Positions 13,262-43,139 of a stretch of 64,000 nt of DNA are shown here, piece by piece. The stretch is taken from the NCBI RefSeq assembly GCF_021347895.1, contig NC_067120.1, positions 19,949,361 to 20,013,360 of the forward strand. The letters are read 5' to 3'. This stretch comes from Acanthochromis polyacanthus. Taxonomy: Eukaryota; Chordata; Actinopteri; Pomacentridae. A program made the position numbers and the translations under genes. A model generated the notes under the pieces. That model did not search any database. It saw only the letters and a list, made by a program, of their open reading frames with translations, and was not told the origin of the DNA. The stretch's first letter is position 1. Every line of letters starts with the position of its first letter.

Positions 13262-13925
13262 ATTAGGTTGGTTTAAAGGAATATTCCACCTTAAATCTTT
13301 GAATGTTGACCTAAAAGGTTGGTTTCAGGAAGTATTCCACCTACAAGGTCCTCGCACATTGACCTTAAAGGAACATTCCACCAAAAATCCCTGGACATGC
13401 ACCTAAAATGTTGGTTTAACCGAGTATTCCATCAAAAATCTTCAAAGAGACCTGAGGGGCTGGTTAAAAGGAATATTCCACCTAAAACTCAGACCCAAAA
13501 GAATGATTTAGAAAAAAGACCAAAGACCAAAAAAATTAGTATGAAGGAATATTCCACCTGAAATGTAGACCTGAGAAGTTGGTTTGGAAGAATATACCAT
13601 CCTAAACATCCTTAAATGTAGACTAAAAGACGGTTTGGAAGAAAATTCCACCTAAAATCCTCGAATGTAGACCTAAAAGATAAGTTTAATGGTATATTCC
13701 ACCTAAAATTCACTGTGGACCTTGGAGATTGGTCTGATGGTATATTCCACCCAACATCCTTGAACATAAACTTAAAAAGTTCATTCAAAGGAATGTTCCA
13801 CCTAAAATCCTTCAATGTAGACCAAAAATCTTGGTGTAAAGGAGTATTCCACCTTAAATGTAGACCTAAAGGATGGTTTGGAGTAATATTCTACTCTAAA
13901 ACCGTCCAGTGTAGACCTAAAACCT
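13262..13925. repeat. Degenerate ~50-bp minisatellite with GGAATATTCC core
   Basis: About 13 diverged units, each with a (G)GAATATTCCACC block followed by AAAATC...GTAGACCTAAAA. The core GGAATATTCC is itself a palindrome. Open frames on both strands here are by-products of the repeat. Confidence 0.85.
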
Positions 13926-16832
<2,907 letters not shown>

Positions 16833-19800
16833 TTAGGCGATTGCTTTTGCTTCAGGTAAGAAAGCCTCCCAGTACTTTATCAGCTGGAGAAACACAAGAG
16901 CAAGAAACAACTGTGTGAGCTTCACTGTCATAATAACAAGAACTTCATACCTGAATGTCTCTGCAGTCTTCCTCGTTTTGAATCACTTTGTCAACACAGA
17001 GCAAAAACAATTGATAATCTGAACGAGATAAACATAAAGCAACAAACAACTTTGACAGACATTAAGTATCTGCTGCTTTTTGTCAGTTTTACATCAAACA
17101 AAATGGAACCTTTCAGGGTTCTGGGCTGTTGGTAGGAAAAACAAGCATTATGAGGATGCTGCTTTGGGCTCCTGACACTTTGAAAGACAATTTTTTGGGG
17201 GATATTTTATGTACAGTGCAGTCAATCGTGTACAAAACTCTCAACACTGTCTGCAGTACATGTAGCAGAGTACATATCAGAGCTGAGTAGATGGTGCTGC
17301 AGAGTTGAGTAGAGTCCTTATGGCAAGTTGCTAACTAGTTTGAGAAATACATAGCTGTATAGTAAAGAAACAAAGGCTCCATCACTTTCCCTTTTCAATA
17401 TATTTTTAACACAAACATCAAAATGTTGGTCGATGTGTTGATATCGAAATGTTTTTATTCCTAATAATCAGGATTGACCTCATAGGTGCTCAGGTTTTGG
17501 TCACTGTGCCTATTTTTTTACTAGTAGAAATTCAAATTATGTTGCGCTCATTACGTTTTTGTGCATAATATCATCAGTCACATGGCCAAGGATTCTTTTA
17601 GATTTGAAATAGTATTTTGGAATATGTCCTCATGTTTTCCTGGAGGGACTCACCTGTTGCTGAGACTGAAGCAGAGACTCCAAGTACTTGATTATCTGTC
17701 TTTTGAAATTCTTGGTCTTCTCTTTCTGTTGGAGAGAATTTTAATAAAAGGTGTATCATTTTCAACATTTTCAGCTTTTCAATAAGTGATGTGGAGGTGG
17801 CGAGGACAAACATTGGTACCTCAAAGCGGACGACTTCCTTGCGCACAGTTGCAGAAACTCTTTCAAAGTCTCTCTCGTACTGCGTCACTTTGGCCTCCCA
17901 CTGTTCTCAAGGAGAGGAGAAAAGATCACAGTGGAGTCTCAATGTAACAACAAGTATGTTTAGTCACATTTACCCCTATACATGATATTGTTCATAGCAA
18001 AACCCATGGGGGTGATTAAAATCAAGCTCTCCGTTACAAATGATAACAGGAAGAGAAAATCAAAGTTCTTCAGACTTTGTTTCCAATCTTGAAAAGACCA
18101 CATCAAACTCTGGAACTAAAAGGCGTCCCAGCGTCGTCCGAGTTATTTTCACTGTGTTGTTTTTGGCCTGTGTCGTACCTCAGCGATCTCCTCTTTGGCC
18201 AGCTGCAGCTTGTCCGGCTTGTTGGCCCACAGCAGCTTGGCCTCAGTCTCCCTCTTCTTCTGCAGCATTGCCTGAGCATCCTGCCAGCGCTGCCACACCT
18301 TCATCCGGTGATCAAAAGACCCCTGCAGGTCACAAGCGCACAGAGAATCATTCATGTTTACATTTGGCCACTCGCTACATAACCTTTTCAAAACAACTTT
18401 CCCTACGAGTCATTTTTTTTCTCTGTTAGTGGACACTTTGTTTATGTAAACTATATGAGATTGAGGAGCTTAGACGTCCAGTAACTGGCTCAGCTAATAG
18501 TCTCAGTACCCTCACGGCTCCCAGCAGACGGATGTAATCTGCGATCAGTTCTGCAAAACTGAAGGTGTCGTTTGCAGCTTGGTCCTGGTGTAACTGCTCC
18601 ATCTTGTCTTCCACCTCAGCCAGCTGGGAGAGAGCTCGGGAAAGAGCGGTGTTGTCTTCTGCGCTGCCCAGCATGGCTGTACTTTTGGCAAAGCTTGCTG
18701 TGTTCAGTGACAACTCTAGAGAGGAGGAGGAAGTCAGAAGTTAGTGCAAATAGAAGAATTTTTACACTGTTTATTGGTAAAAAAAAATAGAGTGACATAT
18801 TTTGCTGGCATGACTGAAGAATAAAGGCTGTACTACTGTGTACTATAATTTCTGATAAACATCTAGGTGGGATCCTTTATGGGGATATCATTTGGGGGAA
18901 GATGTATGATGAGCATTAAAGCCACAATGTGCAAGATTTTTTTTAAATTTCTACGTTTTGAATCCCTAAGTGGCCGCATCAAGAATGACGGTGTGGCCCC
19001 ATTAAATTGAAAGCGTTTTCTTGTTTTTTTGCAAAATGAAAGATCAGCTATCAAAACATTTAAACTGCAATCACAAAATGCACAAATCTGAATCTATAAA
19101 ATCTGAATCTACACATCAAAGCTGAAGAAAGCATCCAAGTGATAAATGATGCTTAAGTTTAGAAACGTCCCTTTATATCTGGACAGAAGATGACTAACCT
19201 TTCCTGTGGATGACCAGAGATTCGACCAGCGCGTGGAGCTTCCTGAACTGCTGGTCTGCAGATTCCACCTCCTGCAGCTTCTCTTCAAACCACTGAAGAA
19301 AAAAATGTTGTTAGTATGAGGGCAGCACTAAGGTCTGCTGGTGTAATAAGCGTTTAGATGCTGTATTTAAATAAAAGGTAAAAATACTCCATTACAAGTT
19401 AAAGTTCTGAGTGAAAACTCCTGCATAAGTAAAAGTACATGAAGATCTGCAGTAAACTGTAGGTAAAGTATAAAGTAAAAGCAGTTCTTTGGTTCCTCTG
19501 ACTGACATATTTTACCATTCTAAGATTATCAGTGAAGCATCAGTGTGTCAGCAGCATGTTGCTGTTGGAGCTGGTTTGAACTACTTTATATACAATACTG
19601 GTAAGAAAAAAAAAGTTCTGATCCACAGATCTGCTTTCAGTTCTGATTTTTTTTCAGCTCGTCATTGATTTTTATTTACATATTGGATCCTTTTAACATT
19701 TACTGAAATGAAACTGTGTGATGTTTTGTGGCAAAAAAAAAAACTATTTGGTGGAATCGTTAATAGATTAGACAACTGAAATGTGAGCCCAACTACACGC

Positions 19801-22800
19801 TGCTTTTTGTAAGATGTTGGAAGTCAAAAAGAATAGGAACCTCTGGTTTAATCTTTGAAAATGTGGAGTACTTTAAAAGTTTCTTATAGTTTCCATTGTG
19901 TCCACTAACATGTAGTGGACTTGAAGTATAAAGTAGCATAACATGGAAATACTGTATTGTACCTTTGTATCGTATTTAAACAAAAGCACTTTCCATCACT
20001 ATCAAGATCCCATTCCACATCACCGCTGAAAAGTTTGGGGTCACCCAGACAATTTCACGTTTTCCATGAAAACTCACACTTTTATTCATGTGCTAACATA
20101 ACTGCACAAAGATTTTCTAACCATCAATTAGCCTTTCAACATCATTAGCTAAAAATCAGTCGTTTCCAGCTAGAACAGTCATTTACCACATTAACAATGT
20201 CTGTATTACAGATTCATTTAACGTTATTTTCATTGAAAAAAAATGATTTTCTTTCAAAACTAAGGACATTTCTAACTGATCCCAAACTTTTGAATGGGAG
20301 TGTACACAAACATTATAACTTTAAAGTTTAATTTTAATATTTTTGTCAGTCTCTTATGGTAATGAAGACTGGCTTGTGTGACATCAACAGCAGCATTACT
20401 GAACATAAATCCCACAACCATAAAGATCCAAACATTAAGCTATGTTTTGATACTGTGCTGTTTCATGCATCTGCCTGAATGTGCCACCAGCCTCTAGCTG
20501 GAGGTCGGTACTCGAGTTTTACTCAATGAACATGAGCGCTTTAGAGTAAAACAGAGAGCTTTCCTGATGGACAAATGACCTGGTGCATCAGAGCTTCTCT
20601 GGAAAAGAAAACACTGTGAACAGCCAAAGTGTGTGTTTGCAGCTGAACTCACCACGTCTGACTCATTCATCTTGATGGTCATTTTACTGACAGCATCTGT
20701 TGCTTTGTTGATCATTTTAAGGAAACCGGCGCCGCTCAGAGCCTGGGTGCTCACTGCTCTGGGCAACTGAAGACACACCACATGTTACAAAGCAGCTGTG
20801 AGCAGATCACACTCAAAAATATGATCAAACTTCACATGTAAAAAGGAATGAGGCAGACGTAAACAGCAGAAGAATAATGCATCTTCCTAAACATGCTCCC
20901 TCAATTTGAACGCAATTTCTAAATGCAATAAAGATAATTTGATGAGGAAATGACTTTGCGCAGTCACAGTGACCCAGGTGTAAAATGAAATAAATGTGGC
21001 TTACGTCCTCCCTCTCCAGGAACTCTCTGACATCAGGATCTTGGATAAGTGATGGATGATTTACCACCCTCTGCAGATACCTGTTCAGTGAGTAAACACA
21101 CAAAAAAGCCTCAATTTCCTGCATGTACAGACACTGCAACATCATATCAACTTAATAATGTAGAGAGGTGAGTAACAGATGTTTATCCCCCCCCCACACA
21201 GAAAACAAGTGGAAGTACACTGTGTGTGTTGTAACTGAATTATTTCATCTTTCTAACCTTTCTAAAGCGCCTCTCCTTCTCTCAACAAAGTCCGCAGATG
21301 AAGAATCTTCTTTTCCCACCTTCACCTTTGTCATCCCTGTGCAAGACAGCATTCACTCTCTTAGCTGATGGAGATTAGACACCAAGCTACAGATGACATA
21401 AAAACAAGACAAAAAGGAAAGGAGAGCTAGTCAGCCTACCCAGGATGCTCTTCTCTGGTGGTGGAGGCACGATGAATCCATTTGGTCCATGCTTTTCAGA
21501 AAGCTTCTCGTACAGGCCGAGGAAGTCACTGAAGCGTCGCCTCACTGTAAATGTCTTGTTGCGGAACATGGGCAGTGTTGTCTGAAACGCACAGTGTTTT
21601 CCGCTTTAAGTTTTTGGAGTGAAAAAGAATGACATAATTGGATTTTATATGCCTACAGTAGCAGGTTTACGTTTAGTGAATTACAGCAATAAAATTGTGA
21701 TGTAATCCACGTTTGCTCGGTGTATGGGCGTTCTTCCTACAACACGCTGAGCACTACTTCCCCTCTTGGCACACTGTTCCCGTACATCTGATGAGTAACT
21801 GTATTGGCTTCCTTGGGAGAAATGCAGATCAAGCAAAATGATTTATGCTGACAAGTGCATACCTGTGTGGATACTTTGTAGGCCATGTAAGCGTTCATAC
21901 CGTCCCCTAAGGAAGAAAAAAAAACGCTCAAAAAAAAGAGGCAAAAGCTGATACAAATAAATCCAAAACTTAGCTACTTTATCACTAGTTTCCCATTCTT
22001 TCTGTGTTTTCACAAGTGTGAAAAAATTGAACAAAGTACTGACATAACCTTTATTTTCTTGATGCTCATGGTGCTCAAGCAGTTTGTAGCCTCTTTGCAA
22101 TAAATTCAAAAATCCCTCAAACATTTTGCATTTAAAAGTATACTTGAACATTCATGTAGTAATAAAAATACTAAACCTCACCTATTTTCTCAGGGTCTTT
22201 GACAGAAACAAGGACTTCAAATTTGTCGTCCAGCTCTGCTTCTTCTTCTTCTTCCAACTGAAAACAAACCGAAAGAGAAAATTGAGATGGTGTACTTCTG
22301 TTGATCGCTCATTTTCTAACAGCAGATATAGAAAAACCTCTAAGTCCTTGAGGAAAAGTTGTGTTCAACTGGTTAAAGAGTGGCTAAAAATAACCATATC
22401 TTCTCTCAGTTTCTCAAAATTGTAATATTTTGGGGGAATAAAATGATGTGCAGGAATAGCAAATCCTCTAATGCTACTGATTGCAGTAACACTTGGAATT
22501 TCAATCTGCGTTCACATGCCTCTTCCAGGGCAGCAGACTGTGGCTTGGCCTGGCTGGCAGCTGCTGACAGGGAGGTGGGGGCGGAAGCAGACGGTTTGGC
22601 TGTCACGTCGTTCTTTCTCTCGGTCCGTGGACTGTCGAGAGAAAGCTCCACTGTGGCTTCTGTTTTACACAAGACAGACAGAGAAAAAACAGACTGAGGT
22701 CATAACATGCTGCAGTAAATGGAAATGAGTGGAGGGCTCATTATTTAATTTATACAGTGGGGCTGACCGGAATAAAACATGAGGTTTTATTAGCCCCGAT

Positions 22801-25800
22801 ACAAATCCGCATTGCTCACAGGCAGCTGTGTTGACGTCTGCTGGGTCACAGGAGTCAAATATTCCATCTATGCTAATCTGGGAGTAACACAGAGTTAGTT
22901 TTTTCTCGCATTTTCTCAACAGAACCATTCAGGAGTTTCTACAGCTTGGAGCCTTTTAAGAATATTTCACAGCAAACAATATACTTAAAATGTCAAGCAA
23001 GAATAAAAATGGGGCACCCACCAGAAAAGATATCTGCCTCCTCCTCAGAGTGGACTCCATTGGTCTTGGAGTTGACAGTGCTGGTGTTGCTGACGCTGGG
23101 TGTTGTGGTGACGGCTTCCTCAGTGAAGATATCTGCAGGTTCTGCTGGACTGCTGTCTAGCAGAGGTCCCCCGGCAGGAACAGCGGCAGCAGCTTTGGTG
23201 GTGACAGACTTCTCCTTCTGCTCTTTACTGACTGGTTTCTTTGAGACGGCTCCCAGCGGCTCACCAAACAGATCCTCATCTGCTTCACCAAAAAGGCTTT
23301 TCTGTTGCTGCTTGGCAGATTTAGTCTGTCGTGGTTCTCCAAATAAGTCGCTCCCCTCGTCTTCAAACAGGTCGATTGTTGCCCCGCTCGGTTTTTTGGC
23401 ATCAGCAGCAGGTGCAGGTGAAGGATCACCGAGGAGGTCAACCAGCGGGTCGGCGATTTTGTCGCTAACAGGCAGTTGTTGTGTGTTGCTGGCGGGCAAA
23501 TCAGCACCGAGGTCGATTATTGGAGCAGCGGAAGTTTCTTGTGCCTCCTCCTCAGCATCGCTTCTTATTTTTCCATCACCAGGTGAATCTGTAACCCCAC
23601 TAGTAACTTCACTTTTATCCGCTGCTGCTTCAACAGTAACATCTGTCACCACCACTTCCTCTCTCTGCGCCTCAGTTTCACTTCCCAATATGTCAACAAA
23701 GTCATCTGAGGGTTCATCTAAAGGAATTTCAGCAACGGCACTTTCAGTTGTGGCGCTTATGTTGTTTGTCAGGTCGACAAAATCATCCGAAGGTTCGTTC
23801 ACGGCTTCGCTCGCTGGTTTGTTTTCTGTTTGGCTGCTGATGGGTTCAATCAAAGGATCACTCATGAGGTCACTGGGAGGATTCATTAAAAGGTCACTGG
23901 GTTGACGGGCAGGTTCCAGTAAGGTTTCCACTTCGGCCAGTGTAGGGTTGCTCTGGAGACAAGAGGGGATTACCATTATAAATATTATTATACAATGGTC
24001 CAAGTCACACCATAAACATGGATCTAAAAACAACACTGAAACAATATCAAGCTCCATTCTTAAACTAATCCTGCAACACATTCTTGAATTGATTGAAGGT
24101 GATTCTGTGCCGAGCCTCCAGATGACACCTATGCAAGTGCCACTTTCTGTGGGAAATGCTGGCACAAAACATTTACTGTTAATGTTAATGTTGCAGCAGC
24201 AGACTTAAATAACCCTCATCAGTCCAGTGGGAAAAGACAGCAGAATAGGTCCTTGGACTAGGAGCGAAGACTGTAGTTTCCCAGTCATTTAATACTGAGA
24301 AGTAAGGAGCTTGTAACTGGAGAAAAGCAAAAACAAGCTGAAGCACTTATGTTTCAGAAATAGTTTTGTCAGTGCTCACAAAGAATGGATTGATAATGGA
24401 TTGCTTTTAGTTGCCGTTTTATTAAGTGGATCGAGCTAAGACAAATGCAGCAGACACCTTCTACTTTTCTAATGGTTGCTCTGTGAAGCTCTCGTTCAAA
24501 CTATTTTAAAGCGGTGTTTATTTAACTTAGTGAGAGATATATATGTCGGTGTTGTTGAATTGGATCGAGTTTAGGGCTGCAACTGGCAATTATTTTCACT
24601 GGAGTTGATTATTTTCTCGAATAATTAATTGTTTTGTCAGTTCAGTGATTCCCAAAACCCAATATGACGTTCTCAAGTGCCTTGGTTTGTCCACAACCCA
24701 AAAATACTCAGCTTTTTTGTCACAGAAGAGTATAGAAACCAGAAAATATTCACGTTTACAAAACAGTCATGATAGATTTTCCTTTTTTTTTTACTTAAGG
24801 AGAAACTCAGACCAATTATCAAACTGTTCCCTGTCCATTGTGATTGAAAAAGAATAAGTATTGTGATTTGATTAACAGTTTGAGTAATTTTTTTTCAAGC
24901 CAAAGTTGTAGGAAAAGTCTAAATACTCACAGACTTGCTGCTTTTTCCTCAGTTCTTTATCATTTTTAAACTAGCACTTTTGGGCTTCTGGTCAAACAAA
25001 ACAAGGCGTGAGGATGTCACCTTTAGTTGAGCAGAACTTTTGACAATTATTGTTTGGCAATTCAGTTTACCGTCACAGAGGTGTAACGAAACCACAAAAT
25101 AAAGATAGTCAAAAACTAATCAACTAATGTTGCAACTCTAGATGTAAACGTAGAAAACATTACAAATACCTCTCATGTGCAGTTTGAGCATTTCAGGCCA
25201 CTTCGGTTCAGTGTTATAAAGATATGGCACCTTCTTCAGCTTCACTGAAAACAGTCTAAGTTACCAACCCCATAAAAATGTGGGCATAAAAATGGATGAA
25301 CTGACTCTTAAACTCCCCTAGTAAACTGGCAAATGGAAAATAAAAATCTTCTATCACATGCTTTGGGTGTAGCTGCTAATTATTATCTTGTTGAGAAATG
25401 TTAAGTCTATAGTTCTTAACACAGCATCTCTGCAAAATATAAAGAGTAAAGGACAGATTAAACACGTGTCCTTAAGCAGGAGATCACTCTGAATCCCTTG
25501 GCCTATGCTGCATTTCCTAACATTACTTCTGCTATGAGCTCTGTTAACTGAAACATCCTGAGTGCTGACTCAGTCCAGCACTAAAAAATCAAAGACAGCA
25601 ACTTTCCAATCTCTCCCCTGAACTTTGACTGGGGGAAAACATCCGGGTTCTGACCATGTGACCACAGCCTACTCACATGACAGGAGGTAGCTGGAGCCAG
25701 CTTTGAACCCTCATTGAAAATGTAGACTTCTGAATTTTAATCAAATAATAAAGATGCAACAGCGCAATCATTCTAGTGAACTGTGCCAACTTTCAGTAAA

Positions 25801-26555
25801 CAGTCAAACCGCACTGACCTCATTATCTGCAGATGGCTGTGCTTAGACTGCTGTCCACTCTACCTATGCATGGCCTGACAGTCTGCACATCAGAAACCTG
25901 AGGGAGATATCCTGAGATTTGGTGCACGATAAACTGAGAGAGTGAAAGTTTCACACGATAAGCTTCACAGTAAACACCCACATGAATAGGAAGTACGGTG
26001 TGACCTGCTTTCCTCAACAAATCTCGACCAGAGTACTTCACTTTTCAGCTTACAGGAAGAAATCAATAGGAGTCAAGGGCGTTCGCAGCCTGTCACAGAT
26101 CAGCACAACCTCTGTGAGCACACAGGTAGGACTGAATGTCTCCATCTGAACCCACACACACTGCTTTGATCATTGAACTTACAGTAAATGCTGTGAGTCG
26201 AACATTACCTGACAGCCGCTTATGTCAACATTATTTTCTTCTTTTAGAGTTTGTCGTACGGGTAAAATAGTTAAATGTCAGCTCGCACCTTCTAAAACTT
26301 TTGCTTCTCATTAGCTTTCTTCGTTGATGTTAGCTAACGAGTTGGCACCTTCCTCTGCAGCAAGTCACCGACAGTTAGCCGTGCCAGAGGCGGGATAGCT
26401 TAGCATGAAATTAAACCGAGACATACCGAGCCCATGAATAGGTCCCCTCCGTCGTCTTCATCACTGTCTCGGCCTGCGACGTCTTCGGTGTCCAGCACAT
26501 CTTGGTCCTCGGAGTCGGGGAACGGAGGAGGACTGCGCTCCGAGCTGGTCGCCAT
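16833..26555 (-). CDS. snx1: Sorting nexin-1 (PX-BAR)
   Basis: SNX1 binds endosomal phosphoinositides through its PX domain and bends membrane through its BAR domain. It pairs with SNX5/6 for retromer-linked and ESCPE-1 retrieval tubules. Fifteen coding exons, 5' to 3': 26427-26555, 23022-23952, 22493-22659, 22182-22257, 21863-21906, 21440-21581, 21258-21336, 21005-21080, 20653-20766, 19199-19292, 18510-18715, 18179-18322, 17820-17900, 17654-17725, 16833-16883. Phases agree throughout and give about 801 residues (792 if exon 3 uses a GC donor and stops at 22520). Human SNX1 has 522; the excess is exon 2. The start follows [21 protein letters not shown] residues include [18 protein letters not shown] and IVPPPPEKS. 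The BAR part includes [16 protein letters not shown] and [10 protein letters not shown], and the end is [13 protein letters not shown]. These choose SNX1 over SNX2. Which teleost duplicate it is cannot be told. Confidence 0.96.
19375..19990. repeat. Dispersed fish repeat in snx1 intron 9
   Basis: Contains the pattern AGTAAAAGTACATGAAG...GTAAAGTATAAAGTA and later TGAAGTATAAAGTAGCAT, typical of a very common dispersed repeat in fish introns. Exact borders are unclear. Confidence 0.45.
20020..20304. mobile_element. hAT-like miniature element, internally deleted
   Basis: Left end AAAAGTTTGGGGTCACCCAG and right end CCCAAACTTTTGAATGGGAG form inverted termini. The internal order matches the larger copy at 59253-60102 (reverse orientation there), but a central block is missing between CATTAGCT and AAAAATCAG. 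Confidence 0.7.
24572..25140. mobile_element. Inverted-terminal dispersed element in snx1 intron 1
   Basis: Ends TAGGGCTGCAAC / GTTGCAACTCTA are inverted repeats. The interior (TTATTTTCTCGAATAATTAATTG, CCCAAAACCCAATATGACG by blocks) matches a common fish miniature element. No clear target duplication is visible. Confidence 0.6.
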
Positions 26556-26970
26556 CTTCAGTCTGTTTTAAAACACAAGGGGAGGTAACGTCAACTGCTC
26601 CCCTCCGCTCACTCTTCTTACGTGTCTCCTGGAGTTAGCTGCTAACGCTACCTCCGCTGCTGCTGCTGACAGGCTAAAGTTGGGCTACACACTGGGAAGG
26701 GGCTTCACCTCGGGCAACTGAACCGAACAAACAGGAGGAGGAGAGACGCCACGGAGGACGTGCAAACCGCCGCTGCCTTTTTACTTCCTGGTCCTCCTTC
26801 TCTGCCAGGTTAGCTTCAGAGTTAGCTAGCCAGCGGGGCTTGGCAGTCATGGGACCCATGCAGTGGTTTCAGCAGTAATGTGGAGGGACTTAGACTGAGG
26901 TTTAGCTGAACTTAGATATTCTGTCTGCAGCTCAGTGCCCATATTAGAGACATCCGACTTCCAGAGGAGG
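26556..26970. promoter_or_regulatory. Head-to-head promoter region between snx1 and the SV2-like gene
   Basis: Only 415 bp separate the two start codons, on opposite strands. The stretch is GC-rich relative to its surroundings and has no obvious TATA box. A possible splice acceptor (CTGTCTGCAG, 26921-26930) before the SV2-like start may mean that gene has a separate 5' noncoding exon. A shared bidirectional promoter is inferred. Confidence 0.55.
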
Positions 26971-39327
<12,357 letters not shown>

Positions 39328-40045
39328 TCACTTCCATTATTTTAGACGCATATAGACATTCTCTTAACGTCCTCATGGAAGCAGGATCGCTGCCTTTAAA
39401 GTCCTCTGATCTGGTTTCTCCTGTTCCTGCTTCCGTCGAGGTTTGAATCGTGTGCCTTCTGTTAATCTCTCTGTGCCTTTTATGGTGTCTCACTTAAAAT
39501 GCCAACTCTAAGAACTTTGTCAAAGGACAATCGTCTCTCTCTGCTTGCCAAGAATTATTATTCAGGAAAGCACAGAAAGAAACGTAGGTGTGTTGTACAT
39601 TGTGAGCTTGTGAGGAAGAGAACACTGACTGTCAAGGACACTTTGGAAAAGTTTGTCTTATCTAAAGTCGACAAAAATCATCCCTTCTGCTTCAGAAAAC
39701 TGCAGGTGAACAGGATTCTGTAAAACAGCTGGAGTCTAAACACTGATTTATGTTTGCTTTTGTCACCATGAACACAAAAGCCTGTCATCACCAGGTACAT
39801 ACAGTCATTGTATCCATCCTGCCCCATATTCGATAAACAGCTGTGATTGGACCGGCTGGGCAATGCTGGGTATAAATCTGTTTTATCAGGAGGCAGGGCG
39901 CATAAATTCTGCCAGAGGAGATGAAACCTGAGCTCTCAGATTGTCCTGGTTGCCACGATACACAAAAGTATCTCCAAGAAGGTTTCAGACGTTTACATGT
40001 CGTGTCTGATTACTGAAGAGATTTGGATGGACTATCAAGGATATA
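39328..40045 (+). other. 3' UTR-like region of the SV2-like gene
   Basis: 718 bp between the stop codon and Tc1 copy 3. I find no AATAAA or ATTAAA in it. Short open frames are not protein-like. Confidence 0.5.
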
Positions 40046-41680
<1,635 letters not shown>

Positions 41681-41682
41681 TA

Positions 41683-42494
41683 GAAAGCAGCGCACATTTC
41701 ACATCATTCCTACACTATGTTTTAGACCATAAAGGCCTTTTACAGTTGTTTTTCAGTCTCATTTACCTGCATAGCCCTGGGAATTAGCAAGCACCTGCAA
41801 CTTTGAGTTTGTAACATATCATTTGAATAAAAAAGGTTAGATAGGAAGAGTGTCCTTTTCAGAAATCATGTGTAGACCAACGCAGAGTGAATTCAGGGTG
41901 ACCAAACTGTCATTTTCCTGCAAAAACTAGACCTCGCTACTTCTTTTCATTCCAGTTGAAAACCAAAGATCATTTCAATCACAGTCTTAGTGAAAGGTAC
42001 CAATGAATGAAAAACTTTGTATCAAGCCCTCAGGCTCAAATTCCCATCAGGGATTTTCTAAAGGTGTCTGCTTTCAGGCAGGTTTCAAATAGCTTTGTAA
42101 CTAAGCAGATTTAAAAAAAAAAATAAAAATAAACTCTCTTGTTAATGTCGCCTGTGTGTTTTGTTGTCAGATCATGTGTGCTGTGAACACGACTAGTGGC
42201 CAGTTTCTTTACTGAAGTAAAAGTAAGAAAACAACAGACTCCATGAGAAAATCCTGCATTCCAAAGTCCATTCATATTATCAGTAAGATGTACTTCAAAA
42301 GCAAAAATACACATTCTATAGTGAAACATCTCCTTTGATATATTATAATCTACATGGCACTGTTAGGTTATCAATGTGACAAGCTCTTACTGGTGTAGCT
42401 GATATAAACTGCTTTACATCTAGTTTGGTAGTCAAACTCAAACCTTTCCACACAGTCACTGCTTCATACCTTCATAGTAGTAGTAGTAGTAATG
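41683..42494. other. Unassigned spacer
   Basis: No exon seen. A short TAG trinucleotide run lies at 42476-42489. An AATAAA at about 41826 could be an alternative polyadenylation signal for the upstream gene. Confidence 0.4.
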
Positions 42495-43051
42495 CAGGGT
42501 TTCTGCGATGCATTAAAAAGCATTGATAGTCATTAAATTAATTTTGTGAAAATTAAGATCTTGAATGGCATTAAAAATAATTACATTTGATTCTCAGTGA
42601 CATTAGAAATTCTTGCTGCAGTTTTCAAGAAAAATATTTGACAATAATATATAATTATAGACTGTGATTTGTCAGATATGTGCATGTGCGTAAACATGCC
42701 GAAATATTGCGATAATTGTTCCAGCCGGTCGGGGCACAATTGCCAAAAACTGCATGTTTGGGAAGTGGCCTGCAGGCTGGACCAGGTGGAGGAGAGCTGG
42801 GAAATGCAAATTCCAGCAAAAATGTTTAGAAAACGTGGAATTCAGAGAATGACTGCAGCCCGTGGGTGGTCAGGGGTGGTTTCTGGATTCAGGAATAGTG
42901 CAATGTAGGGGCGGTTTTTGTATGAAAATCATCTTTTACAAAAACCACAAACCTGTGTGATTTGTTGAGTTCATAGTGACAGCATTGAAATTTTTACAGT
43001 GTAGCATTAAAAAGCATTAAATTTGACTGGCTGATTTCTGCAGAAACCCTG
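42495..43051. mobile_element. hAT-like element with CAGGG termini
   Basis: Inverted ends CAGGGTTTCTGC / GCAGAAACCCTG, flanked by TAATG on both sides (42490-42494 and 43052-43056). Inner repeats GCATTAAAAAGCATT recur near both ends. The 79-codon frame inside (Cys-rich start) may be a transposase remnant. hAT elements normally leave 8 bp; only 5 match here, perhaps because the left flank is a TAG microsatellite. Confidence 0.65.
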
Positions 43052-43139
43052 TAATGCTATTAGTAGTATTATTTTTAACTTTTGTATTATCTTTGATTTA
43101 GTTTCAGCATTTGACTTATTTGGGCTTTAAATTGTTATT

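Noticed and set aside
13262..13925. CRISPR-like array
   Set aside because: Units are degenerate and spacers are repeats too; eukaryotic minisatellite.
22946..23905. 319-codon plus-strand frame
   Set aside because: Antisense to SNX1 exon 2; Ser/Ala-rich composition is the mirror of the acidic coding strand.
16833..26555. SNX2 instead of SNX1
   Set aside because: [20 protein letters not shown] and [23 protein letters not shown] are SNX1-type; only the final AIA resembles SNX2.
42669..42908. Cys-rich small protein gene
   Set aside because: Lies wholly inside the CAGGG-ended mobile element; no splice signals or conserved domain.
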